Positions 1 to 8,253 of a DNA stretch of 64,000 nucleotides are shown here, piece after piece (within the stretch, counting starts at the first letter, position 1; every line of letters begins with the position of its first letter). The DNA is from CAWEPK01 sp963835595 (GTDB taxonomy: Bacteria; Desulfobacterota; Syntrophorhabdia; Syntrophorhabdales; WCHB1-27): assembly GCA_963835595.1 (NCBI GenBank), contig CAWIGL010000003.1, positions 248,001 to 312,000 of the forward strand. Reading direction: 5' to 3'. The notes beneath the pieces are model-generated. The model saw nothing but the letters and a program-made list of their open reading frames with translations, was not told where the DNA came from and searched no databases. Made by a program: the position numbers and the translations under genes.

Positions 1-1142
1 GGCGGCATGATCGAGCCCATCGTCGTCACGATGCAGATCACCTGGCCGAACCACACCGGGTCGTATCCGAGTTGCACCACCAGGGGGTAAAAGATGGGCA
101 GCGAGACGAGCAGGAAGGCCAGGGCGTCCATCACGCAGCCGCCGATGATGTAGCAGATCAGGATGACCCACAGGAGCATCCAGCCGGGCATGTTGAGGCC
201 GCCTATGAACCCGGCTATCTCGTAGGGGAGCCTCGTTACGGTAAGGAAGCGGCCGAAGACAACGGCCCCCGCGACGATCATGAAGACGAGGCAGGAGATG
301 CGCAGCGTGTCGAGTACAGACCGGATGAAGCCGTCCCAGGAGAGCTTCCTGCGGATGAGGCAGATTATGAGCCCGAGCGTCGAGCTTGCGGCTGCCGCCT
401 CGGTCGCGGTGACAACGCCGGTGAAGAGGGCGTACATGATGATCCCGAAGAGTATGAGGATGTCAATAATTTCGGGCAGCGCCTTGAAGCGCTCTTTCCA
501 GGTGCTCCTTTCTGCTGCGGGGCCCCAGTCGGGGTGGCGCCAGCAGATGAAGAAAACGGTGGCTGCGATCAGCACGGTCAGTATGGCGCTCGGTATGACG
601 TTGCCGAAGAAGAGCTTGCCTATCGACTGGCCCGTATAGAGGCCGTAAACGACGAGGACGATGCTCGGCGGTATGAGCACCCCCAGCGTCGCCCCTGCGG
701 CCACGGACCCGGCGTTGAGCTGCGGGTGGTACTTGTACTTCCGCATCTCCGGTATCGCAACCGTGCTCATCGTCGCAGCCGTCGCTGTGTTGCTGCCCGA
801 TATGGCGGAAAAGGCAGCGCAGGCCATGATCGTCGTTATGGCGAGACCGCCCTTGTAGTGGCCGAACCACCTGTACGTGGCACGATAGAGTCCGTCGTTA
901 TAACCCGCGTAGTGGACGAACTCGCCCACAAGGATAAACATAGGGATAACCGTGAGGCCGTAATTGGAAAAAATATTCCACATATCGGTGCCGATCATGC
1001 CGAAGGCCGCCTTGAACGATGTTACGTAGGCGACGCCGAGGAAGCCGACTATCGCCATAGTGAAGCCTGCGGGTATGCGGAGCAGGAAGAGCACCGCGAA
1101 CATTACCAGAATGCCGTAGACGCCTACCATTGGGCCGGTCAT
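1..1142 (-). CDS. dctM: TRAP transporter large permease DctM (3' end beyond the window)
   Basis: This is the large 12-helix-type membrane subunit of a tripartite ATP-independent periplasmic transporter, which uses an ion gradient to import an organic acid delivered by the DctP binding protein. About 380 residues can be read from an ATG at 1142; the C-terminus runs out of the window. The protein begins MTGPMVGVYG and is almost entirely hydrophobic. It carries typical DctM stretches such as the segment with SGSNTATAATM and the GVLIPPS motif. It follows dctQ with only 3 bases between them, so the two are translated together. Substrate cannot be told from the permease; the neighbouring catabolic cluster suggests a carboxylate. 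Confidence 0.93.
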   Translation of the reverse strand, partial: MTGPMVGVYGILVMFAVLFLLRIPAGFTMAIVGFLGVAYVTSFKAAFGMIGTDMWNIFSNYGLTVIPMFILVGEFVHYAGYNDGLYRATYRWFGHYKGGLAITTIMACAAFSAISGSNTATAATMSTVAIPEMRKYKYHPQLNAGSVAAGATLGVLIPPSIVLVVYGLYTGQSIGKLFFGNVIPSAILTVLIAATVFFICWRHPDWGPAAERSTWKERFKALPEIIDILILFGIIMYALFTGVVTATEAAAASSTLGLIICLIRRKLSWDGFIRSVLDTLRISCLVFMIVAGAVVFGRFLTVTRLPYEIAGFIGGLNMPGWMLLWVILICYIIGGCVMDALAFLLVSLPIFYPLVVQLGYDPVWFGQVICIVTTMGSIMP

Positions 1143-1145
1143 CTT

Positions 1146-1628
1146 CTATCCCTCCCGTCCGATGATTTTCTTGAGGAACTGGACCAGCGCGTTGAGGGAG
1201 ATCGCGGCGAACCCCAGCGCGCAGGCAAAAACGAAAGGATAATAGATGATCTTCAGCGTCTCCGACACCTCGCTCTCATTCCAGATCTTCATGCCCCATA
1301 CATACATCTGCCAGGCGACGATGGCGAAGAAGGCAGCGATGCAGATGTCGGCTATGGTCTCGATGACCTTTTTCAGCCCTTCGGGGTACTTGTCGGAGAG
1401 TATGTCCACGATGATGTGGTCCCTCCTCTTCTGCGTGTAGCCGAGGGCGAAGGAGATCACTATGGCGCCGAGAAAGGAGACGATCTCGTATGTGCCCCTG
1501 AATGGAAAATGGAAGATGCGCAGGGCCACGTTGCCCGTAGCCAGGAGCATCAGGGCAAGCACGGCAACGCCGCCCAAAACGAGCAGCACCCTGTTGATGA
1601 CGACAGTCGCGTAGTCGAGATACTTCAT
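1146..1628 (-). CDS. dctQ: TRAP transporter small permease DctQ
   Basis: This is the four-helix small subunit of the TRAP transporter, 160 residues, which pairs with DctM in the inner membrane. Four hydrophobic segments are visible. The middle part, with FHFPFRGTYE followed by a helix and then QKRRDHI, is the usual DctQ pattern. An in-frame ATG lies four codons upstream, but the start MKYLDY is preferred because GGAGGTGA lies immediately upstream at ideal spacing. It sits between dctP and dctM on the minus strand, about 220 bases after dctP. Confidence 0.92.
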   Translation of the reverse strand: MKYLDYATVVINRVLLVLGGVAVLALMLLATGNVALRIFHFPFRGTYEIVSFLGAIVISFALGYTQKRRDHIIVDILSDKYPEGLKKVIETIADICIAAFFAIVAWQMYVWGMKIWNESEVSETLKIIYYPFVFACALGFAAISLNALVQFLKKIIGREG

Positions 1629-1849
1629 TCTCACCTCCATTTTGCCCGCGCACTTAAGGCCGGGCGTCTCACGCCCTTATCGAGTGCGCCGGGTCCGCTT
1701 GCGCGGGCCCTCCCATCGCCCGCCCTTGCCTTCGCGCCACCTCGTACCTGTTCCGAGGAGCCTGCTTTTTAAAGCCGTACTCCATCGAGGACGGCCGCAG
1801 GCCGTTATTCAGCCGTCCCTGGTGCTGTCTCTTGCCGCTTTTTTAGCGC

Positions 1850-2881
1850 CTACTTCGAGTGCTTTTCGTACTTGTCTCTCAGCTTATAGATGTCCTGTAA
1901 AATCTGCTCGCCGGGCAGCCCCTTGGCCGTCACCCTCTTGACGTACTCGTCCATCATCGGCTTCACGAGGACAGGTATCTCTGCCTTGTCCGCTGCCGAC
2001 AGGTTTATCACCTGGTGGCCGTATTTCTTCTTGGACCAGTCGAGGGCTTCCTTGACGTGGTTGTCCACGTATCTGCCCGTCCATTCCGCCTGCTCGCGCC
2101 GCAGGTCGTCGAGCACCTTCTTCACGTCCGGCGGCATCGCGTTCCACTTGTCCTTGTTCATGACGACTGCAAAAGTGACGACGAACAGGTTCGTGTCCGT
2201 CGCATAGGGGCAGTAGGCCGCGTAGTTGAGGTCCTCGAGCACTTCCATAGAGGAGACTACGCCCTTGACGACCCCCTTCTGGAGCGCCTCCGGCCTCTCC
2301 GACTGTGGCATGGCTACGGGTATGCCGCCCAGCCTCTTGACCGCCTCGGCGCCCGTACCCGACACGGCAAGCTCCATCCCTTTGAGGTCTTTGAGGGAGC
2401 GCACCGGCTTGATCGTCATGAAGTCGGCCGGAGGGCAGGTAAAGACGGTGAGGAGCTTCACCTTGTCGAACTCTTTCGGGTACTTTTCGAGGAGGTCGTT
2501 GAGGGCGAGGCTCGCGTTCCTGGCGCTTGAGAACCCGATGGGCAGGTCAACCGCCTCCGAGACAGGGAAGCGGCCCGGCTGGTAGCTCATGGCGAAGTTG
2601 CCGATGTCGGCCGTGCCCGTGATGACCCCGTCGAAGATGTTCTTAGCCGGAAGGAGCGTGCCGCCGGGGAAGGTCTGGATCTTCACCCTGCCGTTGGTCC
2701 GTTTCTCGACTTCCTTGGCCCACCTTTCCATCTGGACGCACGGGAACGTGGTCGATGGCGGGAAATTCGCGTAGGTGAGCGTGATCTTGGCATCGCACCT
2801 GGCGTGCTGAGGCGCGGCAAGGCCCAGGCCCAGAAGCAATGCAAGGCAGATTGCGACCGTGAGACAGAATCCCTTCGACAT
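1850..2881 (-). CDS. dctP: TRAP transporter substrate-binding protein DctP
   Basis: This periplasmic solute-binding protein of 343 residues captures the substrate for DctQM. It has a Sec signal peptide (MSKGFCLTVAICLALLLGL, cleavage near residue 29). The mature start KITLTYANFPPS and the segment WAKEVEKRTNGRVKIQTFP with GGTLL downstream are typical of the DctP family. The length fits the family. The ligand-contacting Arg/Asn region around MELAVSGTGAEAVKRLGG is present, but it does not reveal the ligand. It is first in the dctPQM order and follows the VOC gene on the same strand, so a single operon is likely. Confidence 0.93.
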   Translation of the reverse strand: MSKGFCLTVAICLALLLGLGLAAPQHARCDAKITLTYANFPPSTTFPCVQMERWAKEVEKRTNGRVKIQTFPGGTLLPAKNIFDGVITGTADIGNFAMSYQPGRFPVSEAVDLPIGFSSARNASLALNDLLEKYPKEFDKVKLLTVFTCPPADFMTIKPVRSLKDLKGMELAVSGTGAEAVKRLGGIPVAMPQSERPEALQKGVVKGVVSSMEVLEDLNYAAYCPYATDTNLFVVTFAVVMNKDKWNAMPPDVKKVLDDLRREQAEWTGRYVDNHVKEALDWSKKKYGHQVINLSAADKAEIPVLVKPMMDEYVKRVTAKGLPGEQILQDIYKLRDKYEKHSK

Positions 2882-2969
2882 AAGTACCCCCTTCTTTTTT
2901 TGAGCGGCCTTCGCGCCCCAAAGATGGAGGCGCGCGGCCTTTTAAACCCGGCTTGTCCGTGCGCCGGTC

Positions 2970-3410
2970 TTACGTGCGCTTTACCCGGCTCGCGTCGAAC
3001 TCCCCGTCGAGGAGCTCCACGAGCACGCCGGCCAGCTCGTTCGGCTTCTGGATAAAGGCATAGCGGTTGCCGAAAAGCTCCCTGGGCTTTTCGTCGATGA
3101 GCTTTGCCCCTTTCGCTTTCAGCTCTGCCATCGCGGCATCGAGGTCGTCCACGCGGTACGAGATGAGGAACGCGCCCTCGCCCCTCAGCGCTATCGACCT
3201 GGCGACGTCGCTGTCTGCGGTCGTCGGCTCCATGAACTCTATCGCCACCCCGCCCACGTAATAGCGCGCCACCTTTATGTGCTCGGACTCGGCGACGTAC
3301 TCGACCTCTGGCGCCATGTTCAGGCTGTCCCTGTAAATCTGCTTCGTTTTTTCAAGGTCCCTGACCGCGAAGCATATGTGGTCTATCTTCTCTATCTGCA
3401 CGGGGTTCAC
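2970..3410 (-). CDS. VOC-fold protein resembling methylmalonyl-CoA epimerase, lacking the second His ligand
   Basis: This 146-residue protein has two VOC (glyoxalase/epimerase) modules. The start IDHICFAVRDLEK is like methylmalonyl-CoA epimerase with metal ligand His11, IEFMEP supplies Glu58, and the C-terminal VLVELLD supplies a late Glu. Where epimerases have a HH pair ahead of the VDD motif, this protein has GAFLISYRVDDL, so the second His ligand is absent and canonical epimerase activity is doubtful. It starts at a GTG overlapping the stop of the upstream Mo-subunit remnant (GTGA). Its location next to B12-mutase genes suggests a CoA-ester role, but that is inference. Confidence 0.75.
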   Translation of the reverse strand: MNPVQIEKIDHICFAVRDLEKTKQIYRDSLNMAPEVEYVAESEHIKVARYYVGGVAIEFMEPTTADSDVARSIALRGEGAFLISYRVDDLDAAMAELKAKGAKLIDEKPRELFGNRYAFIQKPNELAGVLVELLDGEFDASRVKRT

Positions 3411-3526
3411 CCCTTCTTGTTCTTTTTTTCGATGGCCTCGAGGACCTTGTCCGGCGTAAGGGGGTATTCGGTGATGGGCGCCCCTATGGCGTTGCAGACG
3501 GCGGAGACGTACGCCTGCGCCGCAGC
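3407..3526 (-). pseudogene. C-terminal remnant of a molybdenum-hydroxylase (xanthine dehydrogenase family) large subunit
   Basis: The last 39 codons before the VOC gene read like the C-terminal tail of a xanthine-dehydrogenase-family Mo subunit: AYVSAVCNAIGAPI followed by PLTPDKVLEAIEKK. The same kind of tail (AIYDAVGVRIRD, then PITPEKLLAALK) ends the intact gene at 16518-18824. Everything upstream of this tail is missing. Reading further upstream passes directly into a palindromic repeat and then non-coding sequence. The remnant still overlaps the VOC start by GTGA, showing that a complete gene was once translationally coupled to it. Confidence 0.8.
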
Positions 3527-3574
3527 GGAGCCGCCCGGGGTACCCGCTTTAGCGGGTTGTCCCCCCTCATAAAA
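3520..3574 (-). repeat. Modular palindromic repeat, copy A
   Basis: Read on the minus strand it runs from a TTTTTTATGAGGGGGGA module into ACCCGCTAAAGCGGGTAC (a perfect ACCCGCT/AGCGGGT hairpin), then CCCCGGGC and a GC-rich hairpin. The second module recurs at 33733-33800 and the first recurs at 38671-38728. It lies exactly where the truncated Mo-subunit gene stops resembling its family, so it marks the breakpoint. Confidence 0.75.
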
Positions 3575-3622
3575 AACGCACTTTCCTGTCCGACCGCACC
3601 ATTTTATATCGTTTAAATTCTC

Positions 3623-3652
3623 TTGACAAGAAGTCGCCGTCTTAACTATACT
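3623..3652 (+). promoter_or_regulatory. Sigma-70-type promoter for the catabolic cluster
   Basis: TTGACA at 3623-3628 and TATACT at 3647-3652 are separated by 18 bases. The predicted transcription start (about 3659) lies just before the GTATAC operator and about 150 bases before the CoA-transferase gene. Nothing else in this AT-rich intergenic region matches a promoter better. Confidence 0.7.
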
Positions 3653-3664
3653 GGACACAGGATG

Positions 3665-3677
3665 GTATACAGTATAC
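3665..3677. promoter_or_regulatory. GTATAC operator, likely GntR/FCD-type site
   Basis: The 13-mer GTATACAGTATAC is an odd-centred perfect palindrome and occurs identically at 11573-11585. It sits immediately downstream of the predicted transcription start of the cluster promoter, a typical repressor position. FCD-class GntR regulators commonly bind GTATAC-rich palindromes, and one is encoded at 10820-11527. Confidence 0.65.
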
Positions 3678-3810
3678 ATACTACCGTGCCATAGAGAGAA
3701 TGATACAGATAATAGCATGATCGTGTCAACGGAAAAATTGGGTCAGGGCGAAAATTTTTAACTGCTGGGGGATGCGCTCGCCCTTCGAGATTGTCCTGGA
3801 GGAGGACCGC

Positions 3811-5001
3811 ATGGACGTTTTCAGGAATATGACGATGCTCTCGCTGGAGCAGGCTACGGTGCTGCCTTACCTGAGCTACAGGCTCGCGATGGACGGTATG
3901 CGCGTCATCCGTCTGGAGCACCCGGTATACGGCGACCCGAACCGGATGATCGGTGAGAACAGGCTCGGCGAAGAGAGGATGAACACCTATTTCCTGTGCA
4001 TAAACGCGGGGAAGAAGGCGGTCACCCTCAATTTGGGGTCGCCGGAGGGCCAGAAGCTCCTCAAAGAGATGATCGTCAAGATGAACGTCGATATCTTTGC
4101 GACGAACCAGTTACCGCGCAACTACGAGAAGCTGGGCGTAGATTATGAGTCCCTTAAGGCCGTGAAGCCGGACCTCATCTGGGTGGGCCTCACCGGGTTC
4201 GGGCCGGACAGCAACGAGGCGGCCTACGACCCGATATTACAGGCGAGGGGCGGCCTGATGGAGCTTACCGGGAACGCGGGCGAGGACCCGCAGGTCCTCG
4301 GCATCCCCCTGCCCGACATGGGGACGAGCGAGCACGCCTACGGCCTCGTCATGAAGGCCCTCTGCAAGCGGGCGCTCACTGGGGAGGGGGAAAGGATCGA
4401 CGTCTCCATGTTCATGTCCACTACGTCCTGGCTCACCGTGGCCCTCACGCTCACCAAATCTTTCGGCGCCAGGGTGACGCGGCGGGGCAACACCCATGAG
4501 TTTTTTGCCCCCGTCTCCGTCTATGAGACGAAGGACGGGTACGTCTACATAGCGGTGGGGAACGACCGCCAGTGGGTCTCTTTTACGCAGTTGCCCGGCT
4601 TCGAAAAGCTGGCGCAGCCCGGTTACGAGAAGAACAAGGGCAGGATCGCCGACGTGGCCAACCTCAACCGGCAGATCAACGAGTGCACCCGCGCCAGGAC
4701 TACCGAGGAGATGATCGAGCTGTGCAATAAGGCGACCATCGCCATATCGAAGGTCAACACGATAAAAGAGGTCCTTGAGGACGGGCTGGTCGCCAAATCG
4801 ATGCTCACCGCAGCGGACGCGGCGACCGGCACGCAGATATGGATGGCCCCCCCGCCGCACATGACGGCCTTCCTCAAGGAGAGCGGCCAAAAAATGACGT
4901 TCCCTCCGAGGCTCGGGGAGCACAATGCAGACATCTACGGGAAGGTCCTGGGGTACTCCGGGGAACAGATCAAAGAGATGAAGGCCAAAGAGGTCATATA
5001 A
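3811..5001 (+). CDS. Family III CoA-transferase (CaiB/BaiF)
   Basis: This 396-residue enzyme moves CoA between carboxylic acids through an aspartyl-CoA thioester intermediate and probably activates the substrate of this cluster. Family features are the opening VLSLE-like segment (MTMLSLEQATVLPYLS), GKKAVTLNLGSPEGQ, the LTGFGPDS loop and PLPDMGTSEHA, whose Asp is the expected catalytic residue. The start MDVFRN is chosen over an upstream ATG because GGAGGAGG lies just before it. A promoter and a GTATAC operator precede it. It is the first gene of the plus-strand catabolic run; the CoA donor and acceptor are not evident. Confidence 0.9.
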   Translation: MDVFRNMTMLSLEQATVLPYLSYRLAMDGMRVIRLEHPVYGDPNRMIGENRLGEERMNTYFLCINAGKKAVTLNLGSPEGQKLLKEMIVKMNVDIFATNQLPRNYEKLGVDYESLKAVKPDLIWVGLTGFGPDSNEAAYDPILQARGGLMELTGNAGEDPQVLGIPLPDMGTSEHAYGLVMKALCKRALTGEGERIDVSMFMSTTSWLTVALTLTKSFGARVTRRGNTHEFFAPVSVYETKDGYVYIAVGNDRQWVSFTQLPGFEKLAQPGYEKNKGRIADVANLNRQINECTRARTTEEMIELCNKATIAISKVNTIKEVLEDGLVAKSMLTAADAATGTQIWMAPPPHMTAFLKESGQKMTFPPRLGEHNADIYGKVLGYSGEQIKEMKAKEVI

Positions 5002-5015
5002 AGGGCGGATTGGCA

Positions 5016-5966
5016 TTGGGCGGCGGAGGGCTTGCGGAGAAGATTATCGCCGGCGACGAGAAAAGCGCCGCCCGTCTCATAACACTGATCGAGGACGGGT
5101 CGGAAGAAGGCTACAGGGAGCTCTCACGCCTTTTCCCCCATACGGGCAGGGCGCATGTAATAGGCATAACCGGACCGCCCGGCGCGGGCAAGAGCACCGT
5201 TACGGGCGGCCTCGCCGTCGCCTTTGCGCGTGAGGGGAAGAAGGTAGGCGTCGTAGCGGTCGATCCCACGAGCATCGCGGGCACGGGCGCGCTGCTCGCC
5301 GACAGGCTCCGTATGAAGGGCGCGGAAAAACTTGGTATCTTCATACGGTCGATGGCGCACAGGGGCTATCCGGGCGGCCTTGCAAGGGCGGCGGCAGGGG
5401 CCGTGTACGTCCTTGAGGCCCTGGGGAAGGAGACGGTCCTCGTGGAGAGCCTGGGGGCCGGACAGGCCGAGAAAGCGCTCTCCTGCCTGTGCGATACGGT
5501 CGTCATCCTTTTCACGCCCGCATACGGCGACGAGGTCCAGCTGTTGAAGGCGGGCCTCATGGAGATAGGCGACATCGTGGTCGTGAACAAGACCGACCTG
5601 CCGGGCGCGGAAAGCGCGAAAGGCGTCATCGCCTCGATGGTCGCCCCTGCGCCCGACGGCTGGACGCCCCCCGTGCTCGGCAGCCGGGCCGACCGGGGCG
5701 AGGGCATCGCGGAGCTTGCGGGGGAGATCGACAGGCATTGGCGCTTCCTGACCGAAGACGAAAGACGGGAGAAGCGCAGGAGGGAGAGGACGGCCGCGTT
5801 CACGATGGACCTCCTTAAGGAAAAGATGTGGGAGGCAGCGGCGGAGGCAGTCAGGAACGACAAGGGCTGCATGGAGATAGCGCGGGAGGCGATCGACCGC
5901 AAGCGGGACCCATACGATGCGGTCGAGAGGATCGTCAAGAAGACGGCGCTCAGGATAAAGGCATAG
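5016..5966 (+). CDS. meaB: MeaB/ArgK-type G-protein chaperone of B12 mutase
   Basis: This GTPase of about 316 residues loads and protects adenosylcobalamin in acyl-CoA mutases. The P-loop GPPGAGKS is at about residues 53-60. DPTS follows in the switch region, RSMAHRG is the family signature, and NKTD is the guanine-specificity motif. In most MeaB proteins the region after the switch reads VETVGVGQSE; here it is VESLGAGQAE, which is close. There is no ATG; TTG at 5016, with GGGCGGA upstream, is the best start, and TTG at 5010 is an alternative. The mutase it should serve lies 6 kb downstream in the same gene run. Confidence 0.9.
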   Translation: MGGGGLAEKIIAGDEKSAARLITLIEDGSEEGYRELSRLFPHTGRAHVIGITGPPGAGKSTVTGGLAVAFAREGKKVGVVAVDPTSIAGTGALLADRLRMKGAEKLGIFIRSMAHRGYPGGLARAAAGAVYVLEALGKETVLVESLGAGQAEKALSCLCDTVVILFTPAYGDEVQLLKAGLMEIGDIVVVNKTDLPGAESAKGVIASMVAPAPDGWTPPVLGSRADRGEGIAELAGEIDRHWRFLTEDERREKRRRERTAAFTMDLLKEKMWEAAAEAVRNDKGCMEIAREAIDRKRDPYDAVERIVKKTALRIKA

Positions 5967-6149
5967 GACGCGCACGCGCGCCCGTCGCAAGAGGGCGGTG
6001 AGGGGCAGGGCACGCTTCTCTTGAAAGGACGGGCGGAGATTTGCGATAATGAAGGCCGTCATCGGGCGTAAGTCGCAGGTAGCGCATCCGGACGGGCCGC
6101 TGATTGGCTTCGGCGGCGGCGTTCGCGGACCACGGGAGGAGGGCGACGG

Positions 6150-7299
6150 ATGGATTTCAGCCTCACGGAAGAGCAGGAATTTTTCAAGAAAATGATCGCC
6201 GATGCGGTCGACCGCATGGTCGTCCCGAAGGCGCAGGAGATCGACCATAAGGATGAGTTCCCCTGGGAGCTCTGGAGGGATTTCGGCAAGCTGGGCTACC
6301 TCGGCCTGCGCTACCCCGAAGAGATAGGGGGCATGAACGCGGACCCGGTCACCGCCATGATCTTTTACGAGCAGATCGCGCGCGGCTCCGTCGGCTTTGC
6401 CCAGAGCGTCATCATGAATATCCTCATGGGCACCTATTTCGTCTACCGCTTCGGCTCGGACGCGATAAAGGAGCGCTGCCTCTACCCCGCCATGAGGGCC
6501 GAGAAGGTAGCGACGATGTGCTTTACCGAGGACCAGTCGGGGTCCGACCTGGCCGCGACGAGGACCAGCGCGGTCAGGGACGGGGATCAATGGGTCATAA
6601 ACGGGACGAAGATGTGGATCACGAACGGCCCCATCGCAGACTTTGCGACCGTCCTCGCCACGACGGACAGGTCGCTGGGCAACAAAGGGGCTCAACTTCT
6701 TCCTCGTAGAGAAAGGGACGCCCGGATTTTCCTCCGGGCAGGTGCTCGAAAAGCTGGGGTGCAGGGGGACGATCACGGGCGAGCTGGTCTTCGACAACGT
6801 GAGGGTTCCCGCTGAGAATTTGCTTGGCGAGGAGATAAACAAAGGGGTGGAGTACCTGTCGGAGATACTCGACGAGGTGCGCGTGATGACGGGCGCGATG
6901 GCTATGGGGATCGCCCAGGCGGCCTTCGACGAAGGGCTTGAGTACGCGAGGAAGCGCGTCGCCTTCGGCAAGCCTATCGGCAGCTACCAGCTCATAAGGG
7001 CGAAGTTTGCCGACATGGCGACGGAGATGGAGGCGAGCAGGTTGATGGTCTACTACGGGGCATGGCGACTGAGGGAAAAGCTCTCGTGCCGCAAGGAGGC
7101 GGCCATGGCGAAGATGCTTGCTACTGAGACGTGCTGCAAGGTCGTCGATGAGGTGACGCGCATATGGGGCGCCAACGGGTTCGCTCAGGAGTACAACCCC
7201 CAGCGCCACTTCAGGGATGCCCGCTTCCTGCTTTACGGCGGCGGGACCCACGAGATAATGAAGGACTTTCTGGGAAGGCTGATTATAGGAAAGTCGTAA
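6150..7299 (+). CDS. Acyl-CoA dehydrogenase, interrupted by a one-base frameshift
   Basis: This flavoenzyme family introduces a double bond into an acyl-CoA and passes electrons to ETF. The first part (MDFSLTEEQEFF to TDRSLGNKG) and the second part (LNFFLVEKGTPGF to LGRLIIGKS) are in different frames, joined at a GGGG run at 6687-6690. Removing one G gives a normal 382-residue protein. CFTEDQSGSD, WITNG and RVAFGKPIG are standard family motifs. Near the C-terminus the usual YEGTSEI is LYGGGTHEI, so the canonical catalytic Glu is Gly, as in isovaleryl- and long-chain-type members whose base lies on another helix (a Glu in FDEGLEYARKR is the candidate). It precedes etfBA, its expected acceptor. 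Confidence 0.88.
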
Positions 7300-7311
7300 G
7301 GTTGTTTTGAT

Positions 7312-7412
7312 ACCCCTCACCCAACCCTCTCCCCCAAGGGGCGAGGGGGCTAAGGTGCACGATCACGGGTAGATTTCCCTCCCCCCTGAGGGGGGAGGGA
7401 AGGGGTGAGGGT
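7312..7412. repeat. Long imperfect palindrome between acyl-CoA dehydrogenase and etfB
   Basis: Outer arms ACCCCTCACCC (7312-7322) and GGGGTGAGGGT (7402-7412) are perfect reverse complements. Inside lie further CCCTCTCCCCC/GAGGGGGC and CCCTCCCCCC/GGGGGGAGGG arms. It resembles REP or MITE-like intergenic elements rather than a simple terminator because there is no T-run and the span is about 100 bases. Confidence 0.7.
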
Positions 7413-7461
7413 GAAAAGAATTGATGCATGAAAGTTATGACGTTGTAACGGAGGTATTTCA

Positions 7462-8244
7462 ATGAACGTAGTCGTCCTGGCAAAGCAGGTGCCCGACGCG
7501 GAGGCTGCTATAGAGATAAAAGGCGAGGGCGCGCGGCTGGAGATCGAGCAGAAGTTTGCGACGAGTATCTTCGACGAGTTCGCCCTCGAAGAGGCCCTGC
7601 GGATAAGGGAGCGCCACGGCGGGCGCGTCAAGGTCGTTACGCTGGGTGCGGGCAAGGCGACCGAGGTGCTGAGGACGGGCATAGCGATGGGCGCGGACGA
7701 GGCGCTGCTCCTCGACCATGCGGCCTTCCTCGACGGAGACGGCTACTCGACCGCCCTTGCCCTTTCAAGGGCCGTTGCGAAAGCGCCGTGCGACATCGTC
7801 CTGTGCGGCAAGCAGGCCATAGACGACGACAGGGGCGAGGTCGGGCCGATGGTGGCGCAGTTCCTCGGCCTTCCGCACGTGGGGGGCGTAGTCAAGCTCG
7901 ACGTTAGCGAGGGGAAGGCGGTCGCCGAATCGCTCACGGAGGGCGGAAGGGAGGTCGTCGAGGTCTCGCTGCCCGCCGTCTTCACCGTCCAAAAAGGGCT
8001 GAACGAGCCGCGCGTTGCGCCGATCACGGGCGTAATGAAGGCGATGAAGGCCCAGATTCCGAAGATGACGCCGGAGGACCTGGGCCTGAGCGCCCAGGAA
8101 GTCGGCCTTGCAGGGTCTAAGGTGCGCGTGAAGCGGTATCTTGCGCCGAAGAAAAGGCCGCCCGTCAAGATCATAGGCGGGGAGCCGGCACAGGCGGCTG
8201 CCGAGGCCGTGAGGGTTCTCGCGGACGTGGAAAGGGTCATCTAG
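7462..8244 (+). CDS. etfB: Electron transfer flavoprotein beta subunit
   Basis: This 260-residue protein is the AMP-binding half of ETF (FixA-like), which accepts electrons from acyl-CoA dehydrogenase. It starts with MNVVVLAKQVPDAE, contains SIFDEFALEEALRI, and has GKQAIDDDRGEVGPMVAQ, the family nucleotide-binding loop. PAVFTVQKGLNEPR is a conserved beta-subunit stretch. It is followed after 9 bases by etfA and then by fixC and fixX. The arrangement could be either a plain ETF plus quinone oxidoreductase or a bifurcating FixABCX-type complex; sequence reading alone does not decide. Confidence 0.95.
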   Translation: MNVVVLAKQVPDAEAAIEIKGEGARLEIEQKFATSIFDEFALEEALRIRERHGGRVKVVTLGAGKATEVLRTGIAMGADEALLLDHAAFLDGDGYSTALALSRAVAKAPCDIVLCGKQAIDDDRGEVGPMVAQFLGLPHVGGVVKLDVSEGKAVAESLTEGGREVVEVSLPAVFTVQKGLNEPRVAPITGVMKAMKAQIPKMTPEDLGLSAQEVGLAGSKVRVKRYLAPKKRPPVKIIGGEPAQAAAEAVRVLADVERVI

Positions 8245-8253
8245 GGGGTCAGG

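Noticed and set aside
72..1772. Long plus-strand open frame opposite dctM and dctQ
   Set aside because: It has no family features, is rich in charged residues from reverse reading of membrane-protein codons, and lies opposite two clear TRAP permease genes.
5124..6971. 615-codon minus-strand frame opposite meaB and the acyl-CoA dehydrogenase
   Set aside because: It is antisense to two recognised genes and shows no domain or Shine-Dalgarno.
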